Assembly (NCBI RefSeq): GCF_039655745.1
Contig: NZ_JBBYXI010000001.1
Span: forward strand, 1 to 64,000
Direction of reading: 5' to 3'
Source of the DNA: Hohaiivirga grylli
Lineage (GTDB): Bacteria; Pseudomonadota; Alphaproteobacteria; Rhizobiales; Beijerinckiaceae
DNA: 64,000 nucleotides
This document shows, in pieces, positions 1-10,300 of this stretch. The notes under the pieces were generated by a model that saw only the letters and a list, made by a program, of their open reading frames with translations, was not told where the DNA came from and did not search any database. Each line of letters opens with the position of its first letter. Position 1 is the first letter of the stretch. The position numbers and the translations under genes were made by a program.

Positions 1-2623
1 TTGTCATGGTTCCGGCCTTGCCGCCATAGACCTGCTGGATATTGCTGTCGATGTTGCCATAGCCGACATAGAGACCGGCGATATCACGCATGCCATCGGC
101 ATATTCCCTGCGGTAGATATCCATACCGGCCTGGAAGCCTGCCATGTCGTAATCGTAAGACGGGCCATTCTTGTAGAACTTGGTCAGACGGCCATAGGCA
201 TTTCCCTTACCGCCATAACCGACATTCCCGGTTTCACCGAACAGACGGGCCCAACCAGCATAGACCTTATGGTCGTATGCCCTTGCCGTTACCGGGCAAC
301 GATACTTGTTCCGGCCGGAACCACACCATTCATCTCTCACCTGTGATGGAAGAAGCAGGGTATCAGAGTAATCTTCACCGGCACGGTCATGATAGGTACC
401 GACCATTGCCAGGGCCAGCTTATTCGCCAGTACAGATGCTGTCATATAGACAGGTATTTCAGCACGGATATTCGGCAGACTCGGACGGAACGGCTCTGGA
501 GTCGGCTCTGGAGACGAAGGGTCAACAGGCGGCTGCACTGGTGGCGCAACATATTCACTGGTGAGATACCAGTTGTCGGTACTCTGCGTCCCTCTGACAA
601 CGTTATAGGCATAGAGACCAGCTTTGACCGAATTCGTTGGAGCCCAGAAGTCGGCACCAGCAGCGATAGTTGAGTTTGTGGTCTGTACGATCAGGATACC
701 ATCACCGGTTGTCTGTGCACCCAGCCCACCGTCGTTATTGACGATAACCTGCGTCTTACCGGAAACAATACCGTTATTGATTGCCAGAACATCACTGACA
801 GAGCTGCTGTCACCCAAAACCGTATCGATTTTCAGAGTCGCATCACCTGTCGCGGTATAATTACCATCAATCGTGAACATCTGACCGGCTGTTTTTGCCG
901 TTCCACTCAGATCAATAACACCACCATTATTGGTAAAGCCCTCACGCGCCATCAGTGTGAAATCACCATTGCTGGCATCAAGCGTAGAGTTGTTCAGATC
1001 GAGCGTTGTCAATGTCGAGATCGTATTGCTGCCAGCAGACGCCAGCGTCCACACAGAGCCGTTGTCAAGCTTCATACGTAGGATTGAGGTACCATTGGTA
1101 TCATCAATCGTATTAACACTGCCCTGCAGCTTCATATTGTCAGCATTGAAGGTAAAATCGCTGGCCTTGTAAATTGAACCATTTGAAAATGAGTCTGAAA
1201 CAACTCTGTTGCTGACATTGATTAGCCATCCACCAGATGAAGCTGTTGCTGAGCCATTCGTCAGGCTAAGAGAGGAGCCTGCCATAACACGGCCACCGAC
1301 ATAGATCAGGTCAGCATTGACACCAGTTGTTGCCAGCGTTGCATTATTCAGAGCAATTGTTGCAACAGTATCAGGATCAGCTGCTGCTATGGAGCCACCA
1401 TAAAGAATGGCCCGGCCTGCCGCATTGATAACCGTTGAGCTGCCAGCAAAATTGGCATTCAAAGCAGACCCAGAGTTTTCGATATAAATACCCGGTGAGC
1501 CTGCAATCGGCTGATTGATAACCAAAGCACCACTGGAATTGACAATACCTGCACCAGGACCATCATCACGGGATTTGCCGATCTGTATACCTGCTGAGGC
1601 ACTACCCTTAGTCGTTATATTGGTGTTGTTTAAATTTGCAGTGCTGTTTCCAGAGACATAGACACCGCGAGCTCCATAACCATTGGTGATGATCTCAATA
1701 TCACCTGTCACAGTCAGCATAGAGTTGGTAATTGAACGCAGAGCAGAGTTACTACGGTTTGTCAAAAAACTTGCCGTTGTTGTCTGCTCAACTTTACCGC
1801 CCGCTAATGTAACGGTACTACCATTATCTGACAGCACACCATAGGTATATGTCTGGGAACTACCATTGATTAGAATGTCAACCTTACCCATATTGATGAT
1901 ACCACCAGCGGTAGCACCAGCACCCGTAGAAGTCGCAGTTCCCGCTGGACGAATGTAGGCATCACCGACGTTAATCGTACCGCCTTCTGCATAAAGTCCG
2001 TAATTACCAGTTCCAGCACCACCACTGATACCTGTTGCAATATTCACTGATCCTTTAATGGTTATTGTTCCACCATAAGTATGGATGCCATGCGAATAAT
2101 CAGCACCACTGGCAGCCCCACCAGTTGTAATCTGAACAGGTCCATCAATCACGATATTAGACGAGGCACCGGTAGAATAAAGACCACGGCTTCTAGTGCC
2201 TTCAGCCGTAATGATTAATGGCGTAGCCGAGGTCACACCTGTGATATTGACGACACCGCCAGCAGAAGCAGAAATCACACCAATATTAAAAGCATTTCCT
2301 TTAATAGTGGTCACACCATTTGCATTAAGAATGCTTCCCGCGCCAGTTGCAAATGCTGCTGAACCAGTGGCATCATAACTTGATTGTGCCGTAGAACAGA
2401 CTGAGCCCCCAGATGCATAAGTTCCAGTCGCTGCATCAACACAGGCAGCATTGGCTGCACCAACAAATGCATTGCCAGCTAATAATAAAACACCTGCCAC
2501 AAAGGAGGCCGCAACCTTACTGCTATTTTCTGATGGGTTTTTAACCATCAGAGCAAGAACGCGCGCAGATACACTGCTGAAACTGCGCAGCCGGTTGGAT
2601 GAACAAAAACGAAGAGTTGTCAT
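1..2623 (-). CDS. Type V autotransporter (AT1), 3' end outside window
   Basis: An open frame of 874 codons runs leftward from ATG 2623 off the left edge, so the C-terminal part of the beta-barrel is missing. The N-terminus is a long signal peptide: a basic extension, then a hydrophobic stretch at about residues 38-57 and likely cleavage after AANA near residue 59. A Cys pair follows directly (ACVDA...SVCST), as in the autotransporter at 26045. The passenger is a Ser/Thr/Gly/Asn-rich beta-helix. Near residue 720 comes a Pro-rich linker (APPVQPPVDP), then the start of the translocator with strands such as VYAGWARLFGETG. The start is preceded by GGGG five bases upstream. The gene lies 53 bp downstream of the MucR-like regulator and could be co-transcribed with it. 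The role is surface display or adhesion by family; the ligand is unknown. Confidence 0.88.
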   Translation of the reverse strand, partial: MTTLRFCSSNRLRSFSSVSARVLALMVKNPSENSSKVAASFVAGVLLLAGNAFVGAANAACVDAATGTYASGGSVCSTAQSSYDATGSAAFATGAGSILNANGVTTIKGNAFNIGVISASAGGVVNITGVTSATPLIITAEGTRSRGLYSTGASSNIVIDGPVQITTGGAASGADYSHGIHTYGGTITIKGSVNIATGISGGAGTGNYGLYAEGGTINVGDAYIRPAGTATSTGAGATAGGIINMGKVDILINGSSQTYTYGVLSDNGSTVTLAGGKVEQTTTASFLTNRSNSALRSITNSMLTVTGDIEIITNGYGARGVYVSGNSTANLNNTNITTKGSASAGIQIGKSRDDGPGAGIVNSSGALVINQPIAGSPGIYIENSGSALNANFAGSSTVINAAGRAILYGGSIAAADPDTVATIALNNATLATTGVNADLIYVGGRVMAGSSLSLTNGSATASSGGWLINVSNRVVSDSFSNGSIYKASDFTFNADNMKLQGSVNTIDDTNGTSILRMKLDNGSVWTLASAGSNTISTLTTLDLNNSTLDASNGDFTLMAREGFTNNGGVIDLSGTAKTAGQMFTIDGNYTATGDATLKIDTVLGDSSSVSDVLAINNGIVSGKTQVIVNNDGGLGAQTTGDGILIVQTTNSTIAAGADFWAPTNSVKAGLYAYNVVRGTQSTDNWYLTSEYVAPPVQPPVDPSSPEPTPEPFRPSLPNIRAEIPVYMTASVLANKLALAMVGTYHDRAGEDYSDTLLLPSQVRDEWCGSGRNKYRCPVTARAYDHKVYAGWARLFGETGNVGYGGKGNAYGRLTKFYKNGPSYDYDMAGFQAGMDIYRREYADGMRDIAGLYVGYGNIDSNIQQVYGGKAGTMT

Positions 2624-2676
2624 GGATACCCCACAAGAATAGATTTTAAATTGGAAAGATTCACAGAGCAGAGTTG

Positions 2677-3218
2677 CTACTGCGGAGCCTTACTTCTGAC
2701 CCGTGCCTGATGTGGCTTGACCTGTTTAGCAATGCGCGATCGCTTCCTGCTCAAGGCAGGCGCAACAACAGGATAATCAATGGGTAAAGACCACTTCATT
2801 CGATATTGAGCAATGGTCATATCGTAATGAGAGCGAAGATATCTCTTGAGACTTTTGACCTTCTGGCCATCCTCAAGGCAAACCAGATATTCGTCGGTTA
2901 CACTATCTTTAACAGGTACCGCTGGCTTAGTTGCCCTAGCCTTTTCCTGAGGAATAGGGGCATTAGGGCTATTTTCAATTTTAAGAATCTCAAGCGCAAC
3001 TTGGTGCACATCCCTTAAAAGTGGGATGATGTGTTCTTCTGAACAATGTGCTTTTTGTAAATATGCGATGACGATGGCAACAGCAGCTGAGAATGCCGGA
3101 TTGTCACTCTTGGCCTCAACTTTTGGGAAATGAAAATCACTCCCGACACCAGCCAGCTCACTTAATATGGGGGGGGGGGGGGGGGGGGTAAATTCCTGAT
3201 ATTACTAATATTTTTCAT
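2677..3218 (-). CDS. MucR/Ros-family regulator, apparently phase-variable and OFF in this sequence
   Basis: Reading leftward from ATG 3218 gives MKNISNIRNL and then a run of 20 C (3188-3169). With 20 C the frame stops after 18 codons. One more C (or two fewer) joins it to a 172-codon open body that is clearly MucR/Ros-like: an N-terminal helix region (AVAIVIAYLQ...IIPLLRDVHQ), a PAVPVKDSV linker, then the DNA-binding core CLEDGQKVKSLKRYLRSH with QYRMKW, DYPVVAPA and a basic tail. In the body's present frame an upstream TAA at 3204-3202 precedes the run, and the first usual start downstream is GTG 3009, which would remove about 70 residues. MucR proteins are small H-NS-like or zinc-finger repressors of surface polysaccharide, motility and virulence genes. 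Two usual zinc ligands are changed (CxxD for CxxC, RYL for RHL). A GGCGGG sits just before the ATG. A sequencing error in the run is the main alternative. Confidence 0.8.
3169..3188. repeat. 20-base poly-G tract (poly-C on the regulator's coding strand)
   Basis: There are twenty consecutive G on the plus strand. The tract lies ten codons inside the MucR-like gene on the minus strand. It is by far the longest homopolymer in the window; the other runs I noted are of seven bases or fewer. Runs of this length in coding sequence are typical contingency loci that gain or lose units at replication. Confidence 0.95.
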
Positions 3219-3300
3219 AGCCCGCCAATCAAATTGGTATGAATTCTGCCTATTCAAAACGGAAAATTTATCTCTTATTAATCCTCCAAATAACACCTGC

Positions 3301-3329
3301 ATAATATTTTTGCAACTATCATGATACAA
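3301..3329 (-). promoter_or_regulatory. Candidate promoter of the MucR-like gene
   Basis: On the minus strand TTGTAT (3329-3324) and TATTAT (3306-3301) are separated by exactly 17 bases, about 85 bases upstream of ATG 3218. The -10 matches the consensus at five of six positions; the -35 at only three. This is weak evidence from sequence alone. Confidence 0.3.
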
Positions 3330-3458
3330 ATAAAAATCCAAAATGCAGTCAAAACTTTTTTACTTGTTTTGAAAATAGGAAAAATAATAGTTTTTTGCAT
3401 GCAAAAATCATTGGATTTTACGACCTCCTGCATATAAAAATAAATTTTATATCAGAAG

Positions 3459-3492
3459 AAAAAAGAGGGGCAAATTCTGCCAGTTACCCCTC
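3459..3492 (-). terminator. Rho-independent terminator of the 3519-6959 autotransporter
   Basis: On the minus strand GAGGGG (3492-3487) pairs with CCCCTC (3470-3465), followed by six T. It lies 27 bases past the TAA of the upstream autotransporter, so transcription of the MucR-like gene probably needs its own promoter. Confidence 0.75.
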
Positions 3493-3518
3493 GCTTTCTC
3501 GCACCTGATTTGCGTTTT

Positions 3519-6500
3519 TTACCAGGTGTATTTCAAGCCAACCTGGCCGGTGACAGCGTTATAGTGTTTGCCACCAAACTGGGTCCCAACATCACCCCAA
3601 GCCTGAAGGTTCTTCGTGATTTCGCCAGAGATACCAAGCTTGACTTCACCGAATGAGCGTGGCGCACCTGACGGGACCAGATCATTGTTCATGTAAAGCT
3701 TGCCACCCTTCTGATTGTACCAGTAGTTCGCTTCCAGATATGGGCGCAGCACCATACCGTTATCAAGGTCAAACTGACCATAAAGACGGGCACCTGCACG
3801 AGCCAGAAGACCCGAGCCTCCCTTATAGCGAATGAGTGTCCCGGAAGCTTCTGTCAGGCTGCCTGACGTGTAGTTGATGTATGCAAGTTGTAATTGTGGT
3901 TCGAGGTAGATGCTCGTCGTCCCACTGGCGTACATCAGGAAACTATGCCCGGCCTCAACTGATGCGACAAACGATTGTGCATCATACTTTTCCTTCGGCA
4001 AGCCAATCCCGCGAACTTCATGGTTGAACCAGTTATACTGTGCCCATGTATCAATATACGGGCCGGGCTGACCACGATCATTTCGATACCATGTGCCATA
4101 CGCCCCAACAGAATAACCATTAACCGTACCTGACGCTTTCAAAACGTTTCTTTGCCGGCTTTTCGAATCCGTATCAGATGTACCCCAGCCGCCCATGATA
4201 CCGGCATAGAAAGTACCATACTCAGGAGATTCGTATTTTAGCAGGTCAACACCAATCTGTGCTGTAAGCGTATCAGCAGATGTTGACAGTGCATTACCGG
4301 CAGAGCGCCCATGCGTCCTCTTGCCTGTAACGCGCGCCCAGCCCGCATCATCACGGTCTGTCTGAGCCAGACCTGCATAACCATCACGATCATGCAGAGA
4401 CATGATGAACATCGTACGGGAAATCTGATGGTTCATCTGATAGACACCAGCTTCCGGGCGGATCAGGGCTTCTACAGGAGCAGAAGGCACCTTATTCGCT
4501 CCTCCATCATTGCTGCTTGTCTTGTCCTCATCACCACCATTAACGGGCGGTATAACAACTGGAGGTATGACATTGGTCCGCGATACCAGATACCAGCTCT
4601 CGGCATTACCGCCATTACCACCTCTGACAAGGCTATAATCATAGGCACCAATGGCAAGAGTGCTGGTAACAGCACGATAGCCGCTGGAAGATGGATCAAG
4701 CGTAAAAGCCGAGCTTTCTGTCGTCGCACCATTTATTGCAGAGACAACCTGAATACCGACATTTGTCAAACCGCCTGTTCCACCCTGATTCATAACAGCC
4801 AGACTGGTTGAACCAGTTGCTGCTCCACCATCAAGGATTAAACGATCGGTCCGTGAGCTATCATCGCCAAATACTGTATTCAGAACAATACGGCCATCAA
4901 CGCCTGTCATACCACCGACAACGGTCAGGGTATTACCAACCTGCCCTCCAGCCAGAATAATCGTGCCTTCGTTTGTCAACGGGCCGACAGTCAGATTTGA
5001 AAGACTGTTATTGCCATAGCCATTAAGAGAAGGCAGCGCATTAAAAGCAGCAATGGTTCCCTGATTATGGACAGCACCATCAACCGTACCGGTTCCCGAT
5101 AGAATACCCGCACTCATGATGTGAACAGTACCGCCCAGTAGAGCCGACGTACTGCCTTCACCAACCACAACCGTACCGGATTCAATCTGCGTCTCACCGG
5201 CAAAGCTGGCAAGTTCCTGATTGACACTCAGAACGCCACTGCCACTCTTCAGGAGAACACCTGAACCAGTAAGATTACTGGTAAGATTCCAGATACCATC
5301 TGTGGCAACATTAAACGTACCGGCAACATTAACGTTAGCCAGACCAATATTCTGCTGTGCCGAAGCGCGAAGAACTGAATTGGCATCAACTGTGAAGCTG
5401 CCACTAAAACTGCTGCTATTCCCGGTCAGATGAACATCTACACCGCTCAGCGTTGTAATTGTCCCACTTCCGGAAAGAGCGTTTACAAATGAAGGAGAGG
5501 AAAATTCCAGATCAAGACTTGTTCCGCCAGAGACCAGAATTGATCCGGTAGAAGCGCCATTAGCATGCTGCAGAAGAACCTTACCGGAGAGGATTTCTGT
5601 ACCACCCGTATAAGTATTATTACCCGAGAGGGTCAGTGTTCCGGTTCCATTCTGAACAACACGTCCCTGCCCATCAATAACACCGGAAAGCAGAAGTGTA
5701 TTCGTCCGATCTGCCACCAAGGTTGCGCCACTCGCGATAGTGATATTACCACCGACTGCACCTGTGGTCCCGCCATTACCGAGTTGGAGCGTCCCACCAC
5801 TGATAATTGTCTGACCAGTAAAATCAGTATTATCATATGTCAGAATTGTTTTTGTTCCGGCATTAACCTGAACAATTGTGCCTGTCCCATTGATATGGGA
5901 AGCGAATGTATAAGTTGGCTCTGTATAATTAAAAACCAGAGAACCGTTGGCATAAAGCTGAACAGCCGTTGATGTATCAACCGTTCCGGCAGCCTGAGCG
6001 GTTTGCCCAAGACCTGCACCGATATTCAGATACCCGTTACCAGTGCCTCGCCCCACCTGAACCAGCTTGCTACCAGCCTTCAGAAGACCGCCATCTGCAA
6101 CTGTCACGCTGCCGGTTCCTGAACCATTGCCAATCACAAAGCTTCCTGCGCCTGTCGTCTCAAAACGTGAGCCAGCCCCGGAGACAAGAACACTCCCCGT
6201 ACCGCTGTTCTCACCAACACGGACATAGCCTGAAACTGTAAAGATACCGCCATCAGTAACTTCAACGAGACCCGTACCATAATTACCGATACTGGCGTGA
6301 ACATTACCGCCACCCGTCAGGTTCAGGTTACCTTTGACATAAACCTCACCAAGAGAGCCCTGTGACTGCCCGACAATGAACTGGTTACTTGAAGCAGACC
6401 CTAAGGTCATTGTACCACCGGCTTCAATATCCAGAACCCCGTGGTTTGTACCACCTATATAAAAATCGCCCGACTGGCTGATAAGCTTGCCACCGGCTTC

Positions 6501-6959
6501 AATACGGATCAGCCCTTTCGTCGAAGCATCCCCTATCAGACCAACATTGCCGCCACGCTTGGTCGTAACAAGCCCGCCATCACCAATGACAAGCGTCCCG
6601 TCACCACCCGTCTGACCAACAAAAAGCTTGTTGCCGACAATAAGCTGACCACCGTTTCGTACATTAACGATGCCGGAGCTTCCTGCGCCTCTGCCAACGA
6701 CAAACTCAAACCCTTCATCTACCGGACTTGTCGTATCACCACTGTCAGCTGTCTCAAGAATATTACCGCTACCATCAATTGTAACGGTTACCCCTGTTCC
6801 ATCAACCCAAACGGCATCAGAATAATAATTCCACCCGGATACCGTTCTATCACTCGTAATATGTTCTGCCGCATAGGTATTGGATGCTACAATACTCGCA
6901 ACTCCTGACAGAAGTAAAAGAAGTGCATTTCGAGAAATGGTTTTCAGCTCAGGCTTCAA
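3519..6959 (-). CDS. Autotransporter with PATR-type beta-helix passenger (AT2), 1,146 aa
   Basis: This is a complete type V secretion protein. A signal peptide (residues 1 to about 30, ending NTYA) is followed by a passenger with short repeats of the form GSGTGSVxVxDGG and autotransporter-associated strand repeats (GTLTLSGNNTYTGGTEI near residue 440). A linker with VIPPVVIPPVNGG precedes a C-terminal beta-barrel of about 270 residues that starts near ISRTMFIMSLHDRDGYAG and ends in the aromatic residue Trp (GLKYTW). The start is TTG 6959, with GGGGG seven bases upstream. The last roughly 640 residues are closely similar to the end of the giant neighbour at 7398-21395, while the first 500 are not. 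Its role is display of a passenger on the outer membrane; I cannot name the ligand. Confidence 0.93.
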   Translation of the reverse strand: MKPELKTISRNALLLLLSGVASIVASNTYAAEHITSDRTVSGWNYYSDAVWVDGTGVTVTIDGSGNILETADSGDTTSPVDEGFEFVVGRGAGSSGIVNVRNGGQLIVGNKLFVGQTGGDGTLVIGDGGLVTTKRGGNVGLIGDASTKGLIRIEAGGKLISQSGDFYIGGTNHGVLDIEAGGTMTLGSASSNQFIVGQSQGSLGEVYVKGNLNLTGGGNVHASIGNYGTGLVEVTDGGIFTVSGYVRVGENSGTGSVLVSGAGSRFETTGAGSFVIGNGSGTGSVTVADGGLLKAGSKLVQVGRGTGNGYLNIGAGLGQTAQAAGTVDTSTAVQLYANGSLVFNYTEPTYTFASHINGTGTIVQVNAGTKTILTYDNTDFTGQTIISGGTLQLGNGGTTGAVGGNITIASGATLVADRTNTLLLSGVIDGQGRVVQNGTGTLTLSGNNTYTGGTEILSGKVLLQHANGASTGSILVSGGTSLDLEFSSPSFVNALSGSGTITTLSGVDVHLTGNSSSFSGSFTVDANSVLRASAQQNIGLANVNVAGTFNVATDGIWNLTSNLTGSGVLLKSGSGVLSVNQELASFAGETQIESGTVVVGEGSTSALLGGTVHIMSAGILSGTGTVDGAVHNQGTIAAFNALPSLNGYGNNSLSNLTVGPLTNEGTIILAGGQVGNTLTVVGGMTGVDGRIVLNTVFGDDSSRTDRLILDGGAATGSTSLAVMNQGGTGGLTNVGIQVVSAINGATTESSAFTLDPSSSGYRAVTSTLAIGAYDYSLVRGGNGGNAESWYLVSRTNVIPPVVIPPVNGGDEDKTSSNDGGANKVPSAPVEALIRPEAGVYQMNHQISRTMFIMSLHDRDGYAGLAQTDRDDAGWARVTGKRTHGRSAGNALSTSADTLTAQIGVDLLKYESPEYGTFYAGIMGGWGTSDTDSKSRQRNVLKASGTVNGYSVGAYGTWYRNDRGQPGPYIDTWAQYNWFNHEVRGIGLPKEKYDAQSFVASVEAGHSFLMYASGTTSIYLEPQLQLAYINYTSGSLTEASGTLIRYKGGSGLLARAGARLYGQFDLDNGMVLRPYLEANYWYNQKGGKLYMNNDLVPSGAPRSFGEVKLGISGEITKNLQAWGDVGTQFGGKHYNAVTGQVGLKYTW

Positions 6960-7087
6960 CAGACTACCCCCGCATTTAAAGTTTCTTTTTTATTTCACCC
7001 CAACCTTACGATCATGATTTATCTAACCCAGATATGTTCTGGCTTTAATTGAATAATATTAATGATCGAATAGCCTATAATGGTTAT

Positions 7088-7116
7088 ATTAAATGAAATT
7101 TTATCTTAAATGTCAA
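7088..7116 (-). promoter_or_regulatory. Candidate sigma-70-type promoter of AT2
   Basis: On the minus strand a perfect TTGACA (7116-7111) is followed after 17 bases by TTTAAT (7093-7088), a five-of-six match to the -10 consensus. It lies about 130 bases upstream of the TTG start, in an otherwise gene-free AT-rich gap. Confidence 0.5.
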
Positions 7117-7340
7117 TAAAAAAGCTGTTTCAGAGAAGAGAGGGCCTGAGACAATATAGTCATAGAAAATCTCTATTCTATTAAAAACGAATTATAAAAC
7201 ATAAAAAATTATACTATAAATATATTATTCAATTTTTTGATCTGTAAAATTTATTCTTAAATTAAATGTAAAAATAATAAAAATCTACAGTCAACATGTA
7301 TCTAGAATTAAATTTTTCAGCTTGACTTTATAAGTTGGCT

Positions 7341-7374
7341 AAAAAAATGCCCGGATCATTTGGATATCCGGGCA
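7341..7374 (-). terminator. Rho-independent terminator of the giant autotransporter
   Basis: On the minus strand a perfect 9-bp stem TGCCCGGAT/ATCCGGGCA (arms 7374-7366 and 7356-7348) is followed by seven T. It is 23 bases after the stop codon of AT3. Confidence 0.92.
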
Positions 7375-7397
7375 CTTTATTATCTGATTTACGTCTT

Positions 7398-10300
7398 TTA
7401 CCAGGTGTATTTCAGGCCAACCTGACCGGTGACAGCATTATAGTGTTTGCCACCGAACTGGACACCGACATCACCCCAAACCTGAAGGTTCTTCGTGATC
7501 TCACCGGAGATACCAAGCTTAACTTCACCAAACGAGCGTGGTGCACCTGATGGGACCAGATCGTTATTCATGTAAAGCTTGCCGCTCTTCTGGTTATACC
7601 AGTAGTTTGCCTCCAGATATGGGCGCAGCACCATACCATTATCAAGGTTGAACTGACCATAAAGACGGGCACCTGCACGCGCCAGAAGACCTGAGGCTCC
7701 CTTATAGCGAACTGTTGTGCCGCTAACTTCAGTCAGCGTATCAGCTGAGTAGTTGATATAAGCCAGCTGTACCTGAGGTTCGAGATAGATCTTGGCTGTT
7801 TCACTACTGTGCAGCAGGAAGCTGTAACCAACTTCAAGAGATGTTGTGAAGCTGTGCGCATCATACTTCTCTTTTGGCAGGCCATAGCCGCGAACTTCAT
7901 GATTGAACCAGTTGTACTGAGCCCAGACATCAACATAAGCACCAGCTTCACCACGGTCATTCTGATACCATGTACCATATGCACCGACAGAGTAGCCTTT
8001 AACCGTACCAGAGGCCTTGGACTGATTAATCTGACGGCTCTTCGCATCCGTATCAGATGTACCCCAGCCGCCCATGATACCGGCATAGAAGGTGCCATAC
8101 TCAGGGGATTCGTACTTGAACAGATCAACACCCACCTGTGCCGTGAACGTATCTGCAGATGTTGACAGTGCATTACCAGCTGAGCGGCCATTCGTCCGCT
8201 TACCTGTAACACGTGCCCAACCCGCATAATCACGGTTTGTCTGGGCCTGACCGGCATAACCATCGCGATCATGCAGAGATGTCATGAACATCGTACGCGC
8301 AACCTGATGGCCCAGCTGATAGGCACCACCTTCAGGACGGACAACCTTATCATCCTGACCTGAAGAGCCACCATTCAGATTAGAAGATGCCTGAGATGTC
8401 AGATACCAGCTATTGGCGTCGCCTCCGTTACCACCTCTGACGAGGCTGTAGTCATAGGCACCGATTGCCAGTGTATCTGTTGTTGAACGGTAACCCGAAG
8501 ACATCTGGTCAAGCTTAAATGCTGTCGCTTCTGTCTGAGCACCATTCTTAGCAGTGATAACCTGAATACCAACATTGGTTTCAGCACCTGCACCACCCTG
8601 ATTGGTGATGACGAGGCTTGTTGTACCTGTAGCCTGACCGCCATTGAGAACCAGACGATCTGTTGCAGAGTCATCTCCGCCGAACAATGTGTTCAGGTAA
8701 AGACGCCCGTTCATACCAACATAGTCACCATTGACTGTCAGCGTATTGCCAGCAGCATAACCTGCCAGAATAATACTGCCAGCATTGGCAACGCTGCCAA
8801 CACTCAGGTCAGAAGTAACCAGCCCGCCGTAACCATTGATATTTGGCAGAGCATTATAGGCAACAATCCGACCAAGATTGTAGACATCACCTGCAACCTC
8901 ACCCGTACCTGACAGAATGCCATTGCTTTCGATACGGACAGAACCACCAATCTTGGCAGTCGTGCTGCTTTCGCCAACAACCAGTGCGCCACTTTCAATG
9001 GTTGTGACACCCTCAAAGCTAGCCAATGCCTGATCAACTGTCAAAACACCTGCGCCACTCTTCAGGAAGACACCTGTACCATTTACAACGTTATCAAACT
9101 TCCAGACGCTCTCTGAAATCGCATTGAATGTACCATCGGCCTGAATAGATGCCGTACCGACATTCTTGGCTTCAGATGCACGGATTACAGAACCCGCAGC
9201 TGACATCAGCTGACCTGCAAATGCGCTGTTGTCACCTGTAAGGTGGATATCAGAACCATCAAGCGATTCAACAGTACCAATACCCTTAATGAATACAGCT
9301 GTCGTGCCGTTGGCAACGGCTGTCCATGCTGCATTGTAACCCGAGAGATTAGCAAAGCTCAGCTTGTCTTCTGCGCCAACCAGCTCAATGGACTGGGCCG
9401 AGTTGAAGGCACCGGCAGCATTCAGCATAAGCTGTGAACCGCCCGTTACCTGCAGATTACCTGTATAGCCAGACTGGATACCATTCACGCGGACAATTGA
9501 AGGATCAATGATAAAGGTACCTGAGCCAACAAGAGAGTTTGTCTCAAGAGCACCACCATCTGTATCGCCAGCAGCTCTCTGGCTGTCTGCAACTGTCAGG
9601 GTTGAACCCTCTGCAATATTCAGGGTTCCGCCAACAGCTGTATGCACGGCACCAACTGTCTGGGAGAAGCCATTCATATCGAGAGTCGTACCACCAGCGA
9701 TCTGAACATCCGAGGTAAACCCAAGGACATTGTCATTCGCCATCTGCAAGGTACCACTGACAACAGATGTTACACCTGTGTAGTCGTTTGTTGCATTAGA
9801 CAGTGAGACCTTACCGGCATTGATGGCATCAATTGCCAGATTACCGGAACCTGTCAGTTTTGCCGACAGATCTGTTGCGGCACCTGTAGCTCCAACATCT
9901 GGTGTCAGAACCAATGTCTGACCAGACTGAAGATCAAGCTGCTTCAGACCATAGCCAAGATAGACACCATCATTATTCTTGCCAGAGAGGATATAATCAT
10001 AAGTTGCTTCTGCAACGGTTACACCACCGGCAATAATATCGACGAGATGGCCACCTGTTGAGATACTATTGCCATCCAGATCAGTCAGCGTCAGACCGCC
10101 AGCACCTGTAACAGTGCCATTCGCGTTAACAAGCTTAACCTGCGCATCATCATCCTGAGCGAGCAGATTGGTCTGCGTAGGTGTTGTCGGAATAACAAGA
10201 CCTGTCGTTGCTGGATTAACCGCGATAGAACCACCGTTAGCCGAAACCGTCACATTACCTGTCGAGATCAGATCAGGTGATGTGGCATCTGCCGGAACTG

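Larger units (their letters stand above)
3219..3518. other. Intergenic region upstream of the MucR-like gene
   Basis: About 300 bases, strongly AT-rich. It holds the terminator of the autotransporter gene on its right side and a candidate promoter near 3301-3329. I see no other gene in it. Confidence 0.6.
6960..7397. other. Intergenic region between AT2 and AT3
   Basis: A 438-base AT-rich gap. It holds the terminator of the giant autotransporter on the right and a good TTGACA-17-TTTAAT promoter for AT2 in the middle. No coding sequence is evident. Confidence 0.7.

Noticed and set aside
1..564. A 187-codon plus-strand frame at the left edge
   Set aside because: It is the antisense shadow of the AT1 barrel coding sequence, which reads cleanly on the minus strand from 2623 to the edge.
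3169..3188. The poly-G tract as an assembly gap filler or artefact only
   Set aside because: An error of length is possible, but the reading frames on both sides rejoin at a multiple of three away from 20, which fits a genuine contingency tract; it is kept as a caveat.
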